64,000 nucleotides of DNA, from the NCBI RefSeq assembly GCF_021504595.1, contig NZ_JACSGT010000001.1:1612001-1676000 (forward strand), read 5' to 3'. Position 1 is the first letter of the stretch. Every line of letters starts with the position of its first letter. The DNA is from Chryseobacterium indicum (lineage in GTDB: Bacteria > Bacteroidota > Bacteroidia > Flavobacteriales > Weeksellaceae). The notes beneath the pieces are model-generated. The model had not been told where the DNA came from. It made no database searches and worked only from the letters and a program-made list of their open reading frames with translations. Of the stretch, positions 52,106 through 60,487 are shown in pieces. Both the position numbers and the translations under genes were made by a program.

Positions 52106-53032
52106 TTATTTAATGAGATCCTCGTATTTGGTTCTAACCGTGCATTTTTTGAGCAGATATGTAAATTTCTCGTTGCTGGATATATATCTCAAGTTGAACT
52201 TATAAATAAATTCATTTACATATTTTTGAAGATGCTTCTTAGATACAAAATTATAAATTCCAGAGACAGAATTTTTAAGAATTTTCCAGCACCCTTCAAT
52301 CGTATTGGTATGTATAGATTTATCTTCAGAATTAACATATTCTTTTTTGGAATGATCAACGACCAAATGAAAATATGATTTACCCAATCCTTTATATCCG
52401 CACCATTCATCACTTATTAACCGGGTATTTTCGGAAATTACATATTGATAGATAAACGGCTGAATACTGGCTTTTTTTGTGTCGTTTACAACGTATGCAT
52501 TCATTTTACCACCTCTCTGCAGCATTCCTACAACAGGAACTTTATCCGGAAAATCACGGCTTTTAGAATATTCTACTTTTTTATGACGGTGCCTGTTTCT
52601 GTTCTTGCCGCCAATAAATGTTTCGTCACATTCCACATCTCCTGTAAGTTCATTGTTATTTTCAATGCCGAAACATTCACGTATACGATGCGACAGGAAC
52701 CATGCTGTTTTCTGCGTTACTCCGATATCCTTTGCAAGCTGAACAGAACTGATCCCTTTTTTTCCGGATGTAAGGAGCCATATCGCCAAAAACCATTTCT
52801 GCAGGCTGATTTTAGTATTCTCAAACATGGAACCTGTTTTAACGTTAAAATATTTTCCGGTGTTCCTGCATTTGTAGCGATTTTTACTGCATTTATACAC
52901 TTTAGAAGCAGAGTCGAACGGACTTTCAACAATTCCGCCCCATCTCATTTGTTCAAGATACTCAATGCAGACCTGCTCGGAAGAGAAAGTCTGTATTAAC
53001 TCCAGTATAGAATTGAAATTTGTGTTAATCAT
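52106..53032 (-). mobile_element. IS1595 family (ISXO2-like) transposase
   Basis: This is a 308-residue DDE transposase. The N-terminal zinc-ribbon-like region has YKCSKNRYKCRNTGKYFNVKTGSMFENTKISLQKW. A helix-turn-helix (SVQLAKDIGVTQKTAWFLSHRIR) follows, then the first acid in GDVECDETFIGG, the second near LISDEWCGYKGL, and the IS1595-specific HTNTIEGCW (N/H/K-type third site). Length and motifs are intact, so it could be active. I could not find convincing terminal inverted repeats in 51893-52105 or 53033-53365, so the element borders are unknown. Confidence 0.88.
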
Positions 53033-53365
53033 GGTATTGCAATATTAGCAATTATTTAAACGAACAGTTTTCAAGCATATTATTAAATTTTAGTTAAAGT
53101 TTCTATATTTTTCTAAAAACAGGCAGCATACTCCTGAAAATAGCTGAGCACACATTCAAATACAAAAGGCTGTGGTGTAGGATTGTACATACTTACCTTT
53201 CTTCATCCGTTTTTCAAAGCAGTGAGAATTAAAATTAATTAAGAATTATGATACTCTTCAGAAAATACAATATTAAAATTCACACTGTGTAGAATTGTAA
53301 ATAGTCGCCATAGAGTACATTCAATCCGATTAAAAATTCGTAATTTTGTTAGTCTTAATTTTACT
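53033..53365. other. 333-bp region between the transposase and uvrA
   Basis: No ORF is recognised. The right end holds the uvrA -7 box TAATTTTG (53341-53348), 18 bp before the ATG. I looked for the transposon terminus here and did not find a clear inverted repeat partner on the other side. Confidence 0.5.
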
Positions 53366-56158
53366 ATGGCTCATATAACAGATATAGATATTAAAAAACA
53401 GATTTTCGTTAAGAATGCACACCTTAACAATCTGAAACACATAGATGTTCTTATCCCGAAAAATAAACTGATCGTTATTACAGGAGTTTCCGGAAGCGGA
53501 AAATCTTCACTGGCTTTTGATACGATTTATGCGGAAGGACAGAGAAGATATGTAGAGAGTTTAAGCTCTTATGCACGTCAGTTTTTAGGAAAACTCGAGA
53601 AACCTAAAGTTGACGATATTAAAGGATTGGCTCCTTCCATTGCTATCCAGCAAAAAGTAATTTCTTCCAATCCCCGATCTACGGTAGGAACTTCTACGGA
53701 GATTTATGATTATATGAAGCTTCTTTTCGCGAGAATCGGGAAGACGTATTCGCCGGTTTCGGGTGAAGAAGTGAAAAAGGATTCAGTTTCTGATGTGGTG
53801 GATTTCATTAAATCTTCTAAAAAAGAGACTTCGTTTCTATTAACGGCTCCTTACGATTACGATGCTACAAATTTTGGAGAAAATTTAAATGTTCTGAAAT
53901 TAGCAGGTTTTACAAGACTTGAAATTAATGGGAATGTTGCAGGAATCGAAGATCTGGAAAGTTTTGGCTTTACCCCAGAAAAGGGAATGGAAATTAATCT
54001 TGTGATTGACCGTTTTACTTATGAAGAAGATGAAAGCTTTTTACAGCGTTTGGCAGACTCTATTCAGATGGCTTTTTACGAAGGTCGGGGATATTGTTCG
54101 TTAAAAAATGTAGATACCGGAAAAGTAAAAGAATTTTCAAACAAATTTGAACTGGACGGAATCGAGTTTTTAGAACCAAATGTTCATTTTTTCAGCTTTA
54201 ATAATCCTTACGGAGCCTGTCCTACTTGTGAAGGATACGGAAAAGTGATCGGAATTGATGAAGATTTAGTTATTCCCAACAAAACATTATCCGTTTTCGA
54301 AGATGCGGTTGCTTCATGGAAAGGCGAAAGCATGAGCGAATGGAAAAAGGATTTTATTAAAAAAGCAAAAGATTTCCCTATTCATAAGCCGTATCATCAG
54401 TTAACCAAAGAACAGAAAAAATACCTTTGGAAAGGAGACGGAAAAAGCACCTTTCCATCGATTGACAATTTCTTCAAAATGCTTGAGGAAAATCTGTATA
54501 AAATTCAGTACCGTGTCATGCTTTCACGTTATCGCGGAAAGACTCTTTGTCCGACCTGCGAAGGCTTGAGATTGCGTGAAGAAACGAGCTGGGTGAAAAT
54601 CGACGGACATAACATCCAATCAATGATTGAACTTCCTCTGGATGAACTTTTTCCTTTAATTAAAAGCTTAAAGTTATCCGAACACGATCAGGAAGTTGCC
54701 AAAAGATTATTGTACGAAATTACAACCCGACTGGAGTTTTTGCTGAAAGTAGGTTTAGGATATTTAACCTTAAACAGAACATCCAACACGCTTTCCGGCG
54801 GAGAAAGTCAGAGAATAAATCTAGCAACAAGTCTGGGAAGTTCTTTGGTGGGTTCTATTTATATTCTGGATGAACCTTCCATCGGACTGCATTCAAGAGA
54901 TACGGAAAACCTGATTGAAGTTTTGCAGAATCTCCGTGATCTTGGCAACACCGTAATTGTTGTGGAACATGATGAAGACGTAATGAAAGCGGCAGATTAT
55001 ATTATTGATATTGGTCCTGAAGCCGGCTATCTTGGCGGAGAATTGGTTTTCGCAGGAGGTTATAAAGAGCTGAAGGATGCAGATACGTTAACTTCAAAAT
55101 ATCTTACCGGAAGAATGGAAATTGAAGTTCCCAAAAAGCGGAGAAAAGGTAAAGAATGGATTCATATAAAGGGAGCAAGACAAAATAATTTAAAAAATAT
55201 TGATGTAGATGTTCCTTTGGAAAATCTTGTTGTAATTTCGGGAGTTTCAGGAAGCGGGAAATCGACTTTAATGAAGGAAATTCTTACCAATGATATCCAG
55301 ATTCAGCTTGGAATGGGCGGTAAAAAGGGAGATTATGACGCTGTGGATTTTCCGAAAAAACTGATCCAGCATATTGAACTGATTGACCAGAATCCTATCG
55401 GAAAGTCTTCAAGATCCAATCCTGTAACGTATCTTAAAGCCTATGACGACATCAGAGATCTTTTCGCTAAGCAGAAAGTTGCCAAAATGATGGGTTATAA
55501 ACCTAAACATTTTTCCTTTAACGTAGATGGCGGAAGATGCGATGAATGTAAAGGAGAAGGCGTTATCAACGTTTCCATGCAGTTTATGGCAGATATTGAA
55601 CTGGAGTGTGAAGTTTGCAAAGGAACCCGTTTCAAAAGTGAAATTCTGGAAGTAAAGTACGACGAGAAAAATATTTCAGACATTCTTCACATGACTGTGG
55701 ATGAAGCACTTGAATTTTTCAAAGATAATAAAGAAGAAAAAATCGCTACCAAATTAAAACCATTACAGGATGTAGGTTTGGGATACCTGCAGCTTGGGCA
55801 AAGCTCTTCTACCCTTTCCGGTGGTGAAGCACAGCGTGTAAAACTGGCTTCGTTCCTTGTAAAAGGTGTTACCACAGACAAGACCTTATTTATTTTTGAT
55901 GAACCTTCAACTGGGCTGCATTTCCATGATATTCAGAAATTGCTGAAGTCTTTACAGGCTTTGATTGATCTTGGACATTCTGTAATTGTAATTGAACATC
56001 AACCTGATATCATTAAATCTGCAGATTACATTATTGATATCGGTCCGGAAGCAGGAAAACATGGCGGTGAAGTCGTTTTTACCGGAACACCGGAAGAACT
56101 GGCAAAAAATAAAAAATCTCATACAGCAAAGTATATTAAAGAAAAGCTGGAGAATTAA
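53366..56158 (+). CDS. uvrA: Excinuclease ABC subunit A
   Basis: This 930-residue DNA-damage recognition ATPase of nucleotide excision repair acts with UvrB and UvrC. It is a tandem ABC protein: Walker [13 protein letters not shown] (about residue 39) and [11 protein letters not shown] (about 629), signatures LSGGESQRI and LSGGEAQRV, and Walker [11 protein letters not shown] and [10 protein letters not shown]. Zinc-module pairs appear as [24 protein letters not shown] and CEVCKGTR. Length is normal for UvrA. It has its own -7 box upstream and a strong terminator downstream. No LexA-like box is obvious. Confidence 0.98.
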   Translation: MAHITDIDIKKQIFVKNAHLNNLKHIDVLIPKNKLIVITGVSGSGKSSLAFDTIYAEGQRRYVESLSSYARQFLGKLEKPKVDDIKGLAPSIAIQQKVISSNPRSTVGTSTEIYDYMKLLFARIGKTYSPVSGEEVKKDSVSDVVDFIKSSKKETSFLLTAPYDYDATNFGENLNVLKLAGFTRLEINGNVAGIEDLESFGFTPEKGMEINLVIDRFTYEEDESFLQRLADSIQMAFYEGRGYCSLKNVDTGKVKEFSNKFELDGIEFLEPNVHFFSFNNPYGACPTCEGYGKVIGIDEDLVIPNKTLSVFEDAVASWKGESMSEWKKDFIKKAKDFPIHKPYHQLTKEQKKYLWKGDGKSTFPSIDNFFKMLEENLYKIQYRVMLSRYRGKTLCPTCEGLRLREETSWVKIDGHNIQSMIELPLDELFPLIKSLKLSEHDQEVAKRLLYEITTRLEFLLKVGLGYLTLNRTSNTLSGGESQRINLATSLGSSLVGSIYILDEPSIGLHSRDTENLIEVLQNLRDLGNTVIVVEHDEDVMKAADYIIDIGPEAGYLGGELVFAGGYKELKDADTLTSKYLTGRMEIEVPKKRRKGKEWIHIKGARQNNLKNIDVDVPLENLVVISGVSGSGKSTLMKEILTNDIQIQLGMGGKKGDYDAVDFPKKLIQHIELIDQNPIGKSSRSNPVTYLKAYDDIRDLFAKQKVAKMMGYKPKHFSFNVDGGRCDECKGEGVINVSMQFMADIELECEVCKGTRFKSEILEVKYDEKNISDILHMTVDEALEFFKDNKEEKIATKLKPLQDVGLGYLQLGQSSSTLSGGEAQRVKLASFLVKGVTTDKTLFIFDEPSTGLHFHDIQKLLKSLQALIDLGHSVIVIEHQPDIIKSADYIIDIGPEAGKHGGEVVFTGTPEELAKNKKSHTAKYIKEKLEN

Positions 56159-56161
56159 AAT

Positions 56162-56194
56162 AAAACAGAGAGCTTTTTACTCTCTGTTTTTTTA
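56162..56194 (+). terminator. Terminator of uvrA
   Basis: AAAACAGAGAG (56162-56172) and CTCTCTGTTTT (56180-56190) form a perfect 11-bp stem followed by a T-run. Confidence 0.9.
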
Positions 56195-56293
56195 TTTGAA
56201 GATATTTAAGCTCTCACATTCAATTAAGAAAATTATCAGATCATAAACTGTGTTAAACCTTATACTCCTTAATTAAAATCTTATTGATCAGAT

Positions 56294-56929
56294 TTATATA
56301 TTATACAAAAACGGACTCTGCTTACAAAAAGTCTGATCATCCATCTGAGAAATTAAAAATTTTGCCAGATCTGTTGCGGAAATTGTTTCACCTTTACAAT
56401 CCTGAAGACTTGTTTCTGTAACAAAACTTTCATCAGTCAGATTAATTAAAGGAAGCCTTACCAATGTCCAGTTCAGATTGCTTTCATTCAAAAGCTCATA
56501 TTCTTTTTGCTTATCGGTAGTTGTTTCGGGATAATTTTGATACATCCAGTCGGTTGCCATTTTCACCTTTTCATTTTTGTGATCAAATGGTGTATTTACA
56601 TTCAGTCCTGTTGTAACGATATAACGGTTGATTCCGTAGGAATTCATTGCTTTAATTATATTACCTGTTGCGTCGCTGAAAATTGATTTTTCGCCGACTG
56701 ATTGTCCTAATGTACTTATCACTACATCACAATCTTTAATTAAATGATGAACAGCTTCAGAATTTCTGACATCACCTTTCACAATATTAATCAAAGGATT
56801 CTTAAGAGTAAAATTCTCAGGATTCCTTAATAACATTCTGATGGGATATTGTTTATTTAAAAGGTTTTGAACAAGAAATTGTCCCGATTTTCCTGTTCCG
56901 CCGATAACGGCTATTGTATTTGTATTCAT
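56294..56929 (-). CDS. NAD(P)-binding NmrA/SDR-type oxidoreductase
   Basis: From the start MNTNTIAVIGGTGKSG (56929) this is a 211-residue atypical SDR. The dinucleotide motif GGTGKSGQFLV is at residues 10-20. The segment GDVRNSEAVHHLIKDCDVVISTLGQS matches the NAD(P)H-binding SDR-a5/NmrA group. It lacks the classical Tyr-x-x-x-Lys pair at the expected place, as is common in NmrA-like proteins. Substrate is unknown. An HxlR regulator 1.8 kb away is a plausible controller, since HxlR genes often accompany such oxidoreductases; this is inference. Confidence 0.88.
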   Translation of the reverse strand: MNTNTIAVIGGTGKSGQFLVQNLLNKQYPIRMLLRNPENFTLKNPLINIVKGDVRNSEAVHHLIKDCDVVISTLGQSVGEKSIFSDATGNIIKAMNSYGINRYIVTTGLNVNTPFDHKNEKVKMATDWMYQNYPETTTDKQKEYELLNESNLNWTLVRLPLINLTDESFVTETSLQDCKGETISATDLAKFLISQMDDQTFCKQSPFLYNI

Positions 56930-57110
56930 GATATTCTCTTTATAATGCAAAAGCAAAATTGTTAATGTACAATTGCTTTTTAGGTTTAAAAAAACGATTT
57001 TATGGGTTCAAGGATTTTGAACCATAGGATTTTCAGGCTTTAATATTATCCTGAAATATTGGGCGTTATTTATAAAGAGATTTTAATGAAATAAAGATAG
57101 GAATTTTTCA

Positions 57111-57248
57111 ATGATGAGAAAATATTTAATGCAAAAAAGTAACAAAGATCTGATCTTCTGTATCAAAAAAATAAAATGTACAGGAAGGATATATCAACAA
57201 AAAGAAGACCATAAATCCGCTTTTGGAGATTATTTAACAAAAAAATAA
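57111..57248 (+). CDS. Tiny ORF, doubtful
   Basis: This is an open frame of 45 codons (MMRKYLMQKSNKDLIF..., Lys-rich, ending YLTKK) in an otherwise empty stretch. It has two consecutive ATG codons. There is no recognised family, no -7 box and no terminator directly after it. It may be chance. Confidence 0.2.
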   Translation: MMRKYLMQKSNKDLIFCIKKIKCTGRIYQQKEDHKSAFGDYLTKK

Positions 57249-57296
57249 TATCACAAATTTATCAATCAAAAAATATAAATTTTAACATTTAGTGTA

Positions 57297-57432
57297 TTGT
57301 CTGGCAAACATTTTATTCCTACATTTACTATGAAATACAACTGAAGTGGAAACATATTTTGCTTTTTTCAATTCTGAAATCGCAATTAAATTTATAAAAA
57401 TTTAAGCACAGCATCGTCGGCTGTGCTTTTTT
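57297..57432 (+). ncRNA. Candidate small RNA with promoter and strong terminator
   Basis: TTG (57297-57299), a 20-bp spacer and TACATTTA (57320-57327, one base off TAnnTTTG) form a promoter-like pair. A transcript from about 57334 would end after the perfect stem AAGCACAGC / GCTGTGCTT (57404-57412 / 57420-57428) and its T-run, giving about 100 nt. The only ORF inside is ATG plus three codons. No known RNA family is recognised. Confidence 0.4.
57404..57432 (+). terminator. Strong orphan intrinsic terminator
   Basis: Perfect 9-bp stem AAGCACAGC-ATCGTCG-GCTGTGCTT with a T-run. It has no protein gene upstream on this strand, which is why a small RNA is proposed. Confidence 0.85.
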
Positions 57433-57474
57433 ATTGTTGTCTAATTAAAAAAATGAGATGTATTTATCTACTGG

Positions 57475-57500
57475 ATCTGCTCCTAAAGAGCAGATTCTTT
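57475..57500. terminator. Second hairpin, orientation uncertain
   Basis: ATCTGCTC-CTAAA-GAGCAGAT is a perfect 8-bp stem followed by TCTTTT. Confidence 0.55.
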
Positions 57501-57523
57501 TACATTGATAATAAAGGCAAAAA

Positions 57524-57550
57524 ATCCGGAAATTCAATGAACTTCCGGAT
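57524..57550 (-). terminator. Terminator of the DsbA-like gene
   Basis: ATCCGGAA (57524-57531) and TTCCGGAT (57543-57550) pair perfectly. On the minus strand TTTTTT follows. It lies 36 bp past the stop of the DsbA-like gene. Confidence 0.8.
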
Positions 57551-57585
57551 GTTAAAAAAAACTTGCTAAATATTAATGAAATTAA

Positions 57586-58587
57586 TTATGATTTAAGGGT
57601 CCACATAGAACCGTTTTTGGTGGTCAGCTTTTCTAATATTCCTTTATCTGAAAGCTCGTTTAACAGTCTTTCACTTTCCTTTCTGGGAGTTCCCGATAAT
57701 TCTGAAAATTCCTTTGCAGAAAGCGAATTATACTTTTCAAAAAGATTCTCCCAGTTTTTAGAGTACTCAGATTTTTTGGTGTCCGAATTCACTCGCAGAA
57801 CAGCCGTTTCATAGAATGCGTAAGGTTTAGAACCGTACACAATTTCTCTTTTTCCTGCATCATTAGTAAAAAACATCGTAGGAAAACCGCGAACTCCCAT
57901 CTCTCTTGCCAGCTTCAGATCTTCCTGAAAAAGCTCTTTTGCTCTTCCTTCAAAGTCTTTTTTCAGCTGATCTGTATTTAATCCTGCTTTTTTTGCTGCG
58001 GTTACCATATGCTCCCATTTTGCAATATTTTTTTTCTTCAAAAATACCATTTCACGAAGCTCTCTCAGGAAATCCAGTGCTTTTTCTCTGTCCTGCATCT
58101 GCGCAGCTTTAAAAGCGATAGAAGGCGGATAAGAAGAATCCAGCGGATCCTGCAGCCATATATCGCCGTCGATAGGCATATCGTAATAAAGACTTACTTC
58201 ATCCCAATGATGCGCAACATCGGAAGGTTTGCTGATTCCTCCGCTGTTATAGCTCCAGTCCGGAAGAAGCCCTCCCATTCTGTATTCTATATCTATGTTA
58301 TCTCCGTATTCCAGTTTTAATTTTCTCAGCTGAGGCTCAATTCCCCAGCATGAAGAGCAGATTGGGTCTGTAAAATAAATAACTTTTACAGGTTTTTCGT
58401 CAGTCATTACATCAATATTCCCAATTTCAAACTTTTCTCCGGGAACTTCACAAACTCCTGTCGCAGGATCGCATAATAGAGGATTTGTAGATCTGTTTTC
58501 CATTTTTTTACTTTTATCATTCTGTCCGTTACAACTGCTTAAAGCTACGGTGAGGAACATAAATGTTAGTATTTTATTGTTTATCAT
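57586..58587 (-). CDS. DsbA/FrnE-like thioredoxin-fold lipoprotein with C-terminal helical tail
   Basis: This 333-residue protein has a lipoprotein signal (ILTFMFLTVALSSCNGQ, Cys19). A DsbA-family thioredoxin fold with helical insertion follows, from about residue 60. The redox motif is YFTDPICSSCWGIEP (Cys-Ser-Ser-Cys), and the cis-Pro is in GVRGFPTMFF. The last roughly 65 residues (NLFEKYNSLSAKEFSELSG...RLLNELSDKGILEKLTTKNG) look like a winged-helix-type domain, unusual for an exported oxidoreductase. It is transcribed divergently from an HxlR regulator. Relatives of FrnE/YjbH type also have long C-terminal parts. Confidence 0.87.
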   Translation of the reverse strand: MINNKILTFMFLTVALSSCNGQNDKSKKMENRSTNPLLCDPATGVCEVPGEKFEIGNIDVMTDEKPVKVIYFTDPICSSCWGIEPQLRKLKLEYGDNIDIEYRMGGLLPDWSYNSGGISKPSDVAHHWDEVSLYYDMPIDGDIWLQDPLDSSYPPSIAFKAAQMQDREKALDFLRELREMVFLKKKNIAKWEHMVTAAKKAGLNTDQLKKDFEGRAKELFQEDLKLAREMGVRGFPTMFFTNDAGKREIVYGSKPYAFYETAVLRVNSDTKKSEYSKNWENLFEKYNSLSAKEFSELSGTPRKESERLLNELSDKGILEKLTTKNGSMWTLKS

Positions 58588-58683
58588 TTTTTGCGATGAT
58601 AAATATTTTACAATTTTTTAATGTTACCACAAATCTAATATATAATCATCATACTCTGGTAATGGATTTCCTTTTAGAAACTG

Positions 58684-58699
58684 GTTTCCTCGAGGAAAC
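58684..58699. promoter_or_regulatory. Perfect palindrome between dsbA-like and hxlR-type genes
   Basis: GTTTCCTCGAGGAAAC is a 16-bp perfect palindrome. It lies 20 bp upstream of TATCTTTA (58719-58726), a near -7 box for the HxlR gene. It is a likely operator for the divergent pair. Confidence 0.65.
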
Positions 58700-58751
58700 T
58701 ACCTTTCTGTTTTTTTATTATCTTTACAGCACTATAAATTATTTTGAAATC

Positions 58752-59120
58752 ATGAAAAAAGAAGCTAACCTGAACATCACTCCTATCTGTAAAAACCGTA
58801 TGAACGCAATCAAAGATTCAATGGAAATTTTATCCGGAAAATGGAAATTTCATATTCTCGGAACTTTAATGCAGAGCGAAAAAATGCGTTTTATGGATCT
58901 TTTAAGAGAAATTGACGGTATTGCAGCCAAAATGCTTTCAAAAGAACTTCAGGATATGGAAATCAATCATCTGATCAAGCGTACTGTTTTAGACACAAAA
59001 CCTGTAACTGTGGAATATGAAATCACAGAATACGGAAAAACTATCGAACCGATTATTGATGAGATTGCCAAATGGGGAATTGAGTACAGGAAATCTTTAT
59101 ATCAAAAAACCGACAAATAG
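58752..59120 (+). CDS. HxlR family winged-helix regulator
   Basis: This 122-residue transcription factor starts at MKKEANLNITPICKNRM (58752). The 63-residue upstream extension in the open frame is hydrophobic, overlaps the palindrome and the divergent gene, and is rejected. HxlR features are a Cys in the N-terminal PICKNRM, the SMEILSGKWKFHILGTL helix, MRFMDLLREIDGIAAKMLSKELQDMEINHLIKR (recognition helix), and a wing PVTVEYEITEYGK. An N-terminal Cys as here is shared with redox- or aldehyde-sensing HxlR members (HypR, QorR type). It is divergent from a thiol oxidoreductase gene. Confidence 0.92.
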   Translation: MKKEANLNITPICKNRMNAIKDSMEILSGKWKFHILGTLMQSEKMRFMDLLREIDGIAAKMLSKELQDMEINHLIKRTVLDTKPVTVEYEITEYGKTIEPIIDEIAKWGIEYRKSLYQKTDK

Positions 59121-59532
59121 TTTCTGCCGGTTGAAAAAACAAAAATTGATATGGATATGATTGATATGTGTTTTAATGCTTTAATTTTTAATTGAAACAA
59201 ATTTATATTTATTTAGACTTAATAAAAATAATATTTGAATGACATTTGTCACTTTACAGAAAATCGTGCAAATTAAAGTTAAATAGGAACTTGTCTAAAC
59301 TAATTTTAAATTTAACCGCAAAAGATATAAAAGACTTTATTGAATTTATTTAAAGTATTTCAAAAGTCTGCAAAGTGAAAAATCTTTGATTTTTTGGTAA
59401 TGTGGTCAAAAATAGTTGGTGTTTTTCACAAAAATAATTCGTAATATTTGGATGTTGATTGGAAGAGGAAATGAGCAATGCTGAGGAGCAACTCATCAGC
59501 AATACAATCAACGCTGTAAACAATAGTTTAGA

Positions 59533-59557
59533 GGATGGCTTTTGCCATCCTTTTTTT
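59533..59557 (+). terminator. Hairpin plus T-run inside the MITE-like element
   Basis: GGATGGC-TTTT-GCCATCC followed by seven T: a perfect terminator-like hairpin. Confidence 0.75.
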
Positions 59558-59692
59558 AAAAATTATTGGAACAGCACTATGGCTTAAAAACCTTTTACGA
59601 ACGAGACTTACTGTTTTGCTTTCCCAAAAAAATCACATCCAGACTTTTTGAAACTCCAACAACGATATTTTTTGAATTTTCAGCTACAAAAA

Positions 59693-59722
59693 AAGTTTAT
59701 TGAAACAAAGTTCAATAAACTT
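59693..59722. repeat. 12-bp perfect stem-loop inside the MITE-like element
   Basis: AAGTTTATTGAA (59693-59704) and TTCAATAAACTT (59711-59722) are perfect inverted arms around ACAAAG. Confidence 0.75.
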
Positions 59723-59922
59723 ACTGTATCATTAGTAATAATAAGCGTTGCGAAGAATTTCACCAACTAATTTTGACCATTAAACCGATTTTTTTAACTT
59801 ATGTACTCTTTTTTCATTTAAGTATTAAACTTAGAAACTAAAGTGTTTAAATCTTTTGCCTCTTTTGTGGTAAAAAGTTTAAACAAATTTTGGGTGTTTT
59901 AGCCGTTGGAAATTACAATATT

Positions 59923-60423
59923 TTAACTTCGGGAAAGCTGATCTAATTTTTTAAGCAATGTCGGAATTCTGAAATTTCCGTGCATCTGTTCGACTTTTCG
60001 TTTAATTTCATCTACATCTGCTCCTTTTGCAGTCAGAAATAAGGGAGTCTTACTTTCTCCGCGATAAACTGCTCTTCTTCGTGAATCGGGACTATTAAAA
60101 CCGTTCTTTGCAATTCCGACCACCGGAAATTTTTGGTCTAAAGCTTCATAAAGATGTCCTCCAAGTCCTATTTTTCCTTCTTCATCTAAAGTTACGTAGC
60201 CATCTATAATGATAATATCACCTTCTTTAAGGTCTATTTGATGTAAAAGACTCAGAATACAAGGTAATTCTCTTTTATAAAAGGCTCCGCTTTCGTACTC
60301 TGAGGTAATTGTTGTTTTCTCTGTGAAAATTGCTGTTTCATGTTCAGAATCCCAATCCTGAAAGGCTAAACAAACTGTATGGGCGTAGTCATCGTAATAA
60401 TACGTATCGAAAGCGTAAATCAT
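59923..60423 (-). CDS. Divergent endonuclease V-like protein
   Basis: This 166-residue protein resembles endonuclease V (deoxyinosine 3' endonuclease). It has the first Asp region in YAFDTYYYDD, the Glu in YKRELPCILSLLHQI, and IIIIDGYVTLDEEGKIGLGGHLYEAL with an Asp and a His near the positions of the metal ligand and catalytic His. KFPVVGIAKN is the following strand. The normal DGxGxxHPRxxGxASH motif is degenerate here (GYVTLDEEGKIGLGGH), and the protein is shorter than the usual 220 aa. It may be inactive or altered in specificity. Confidence 0.75.
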   Translation of the reverse strand: MIYAFDTYYYDDYAHTVCLAFQDWDSEHETAIFTEKTTITSEYESGAFYKRELPCILSLLHQIDLKEGDIIIIDGYVTLDEEGKIGLGGHLYEALDQKFPVVGIAKNGFNSPDSRRRAVYRGESKTPLFLTAKGADVDEIKRKVEQMHGNFRIPTLLKKLDQLSRS

Positions 60424-60487
60424 TCTTCGTCTTGTCGTTGATTATTGTTTTTAAATAATGGTAAAATTTTCTCTTAACTCCAATTGA

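Larger units (their letters stand above)
56930..57585. other. 656-bp intergenic region with hairpins and a candidate sRNA
   Basis: The left end is the SDR promoter region, with an imperfect AAGCAA...TTGCTT inverted repeat (56951-56978). The middle holds a tiny ORF (57111-57248). From 57297 there is a possible promoter, followed by three strong hairpins (57404-57428, 57475-57495, 57524-57550). See the separate entries. Confidence 0.6.
59396..59786. mobile_element. 391-bp non-autonomous (MITE-like) insertion with 26-bp TIRs
   Basis: The left end (59396-59421) and right end (59761-59786) are inverted repeats, 21 of 26 matching. The inner 18 bp (GGTCAAAAATAGTTGGTG on the left) match in 17 of 18. 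The flanking 8 bp GATTTTTT (59388-59395 and 59787-59794) are duplicated. No transposase is encoded. The interior carries two hairpins, 59533-59550 and 59693-59722. TIRs beginning with GG and an 8-bp duplication fit ISL3 or IS1595 type elements. The family is not determined. Confidence 0.8.
59288..59890 (-). repeat. Dispersed fold-back repeat, copy C, split by an insertion
   Basis: This is the same repeat as 856-1040 and 21341-21538 in reverse orientation. Bases 59288-59395 match the right half and 59787-59890 the left half. In between lies the 391-bp element 59396-59786. The bases GATTTTTT are present on both sides of that element, as expected for a target duplication. Confidence 0.8.
59121..59922. 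other. 802-bp gene-free repeat zone
   Basis: Apart from the split repeat copy C and the MITE-like element, there is a small palindrome TGACATTTGTCA at 59240-59251. I see no gene. A 38-codon open frame (59471-59587) runs through the internal terminator hairpin and is not credited. Confidence 0.7.

Noticed and set aside
57404..57550. Possible CRISPR-like repeat array
   Set aside because: The three hairpins differ in sequence and spacing, so there are no repeated units and no cas genes.
58563..58751. 63-residue N-terminal extension of the HxlR gene
   Set aside because: It is hydrophobic, overlaps the 5' end of the divergent gene and the palindrome, and is absent from the HxlR family.
59471..59587. 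38-codon ORF in the MITE-like element
   Set aside because: It runs through the terminator hairpin, and no known transposase motif is visible. At most a decayed remnant.
52106..59786. The 391-bp element as an internal deletion of the IS1595-type transposon at 52106
   Set aside because: Its terminal repeats are not found beside that transposase, so the parent element cannot be assigned.
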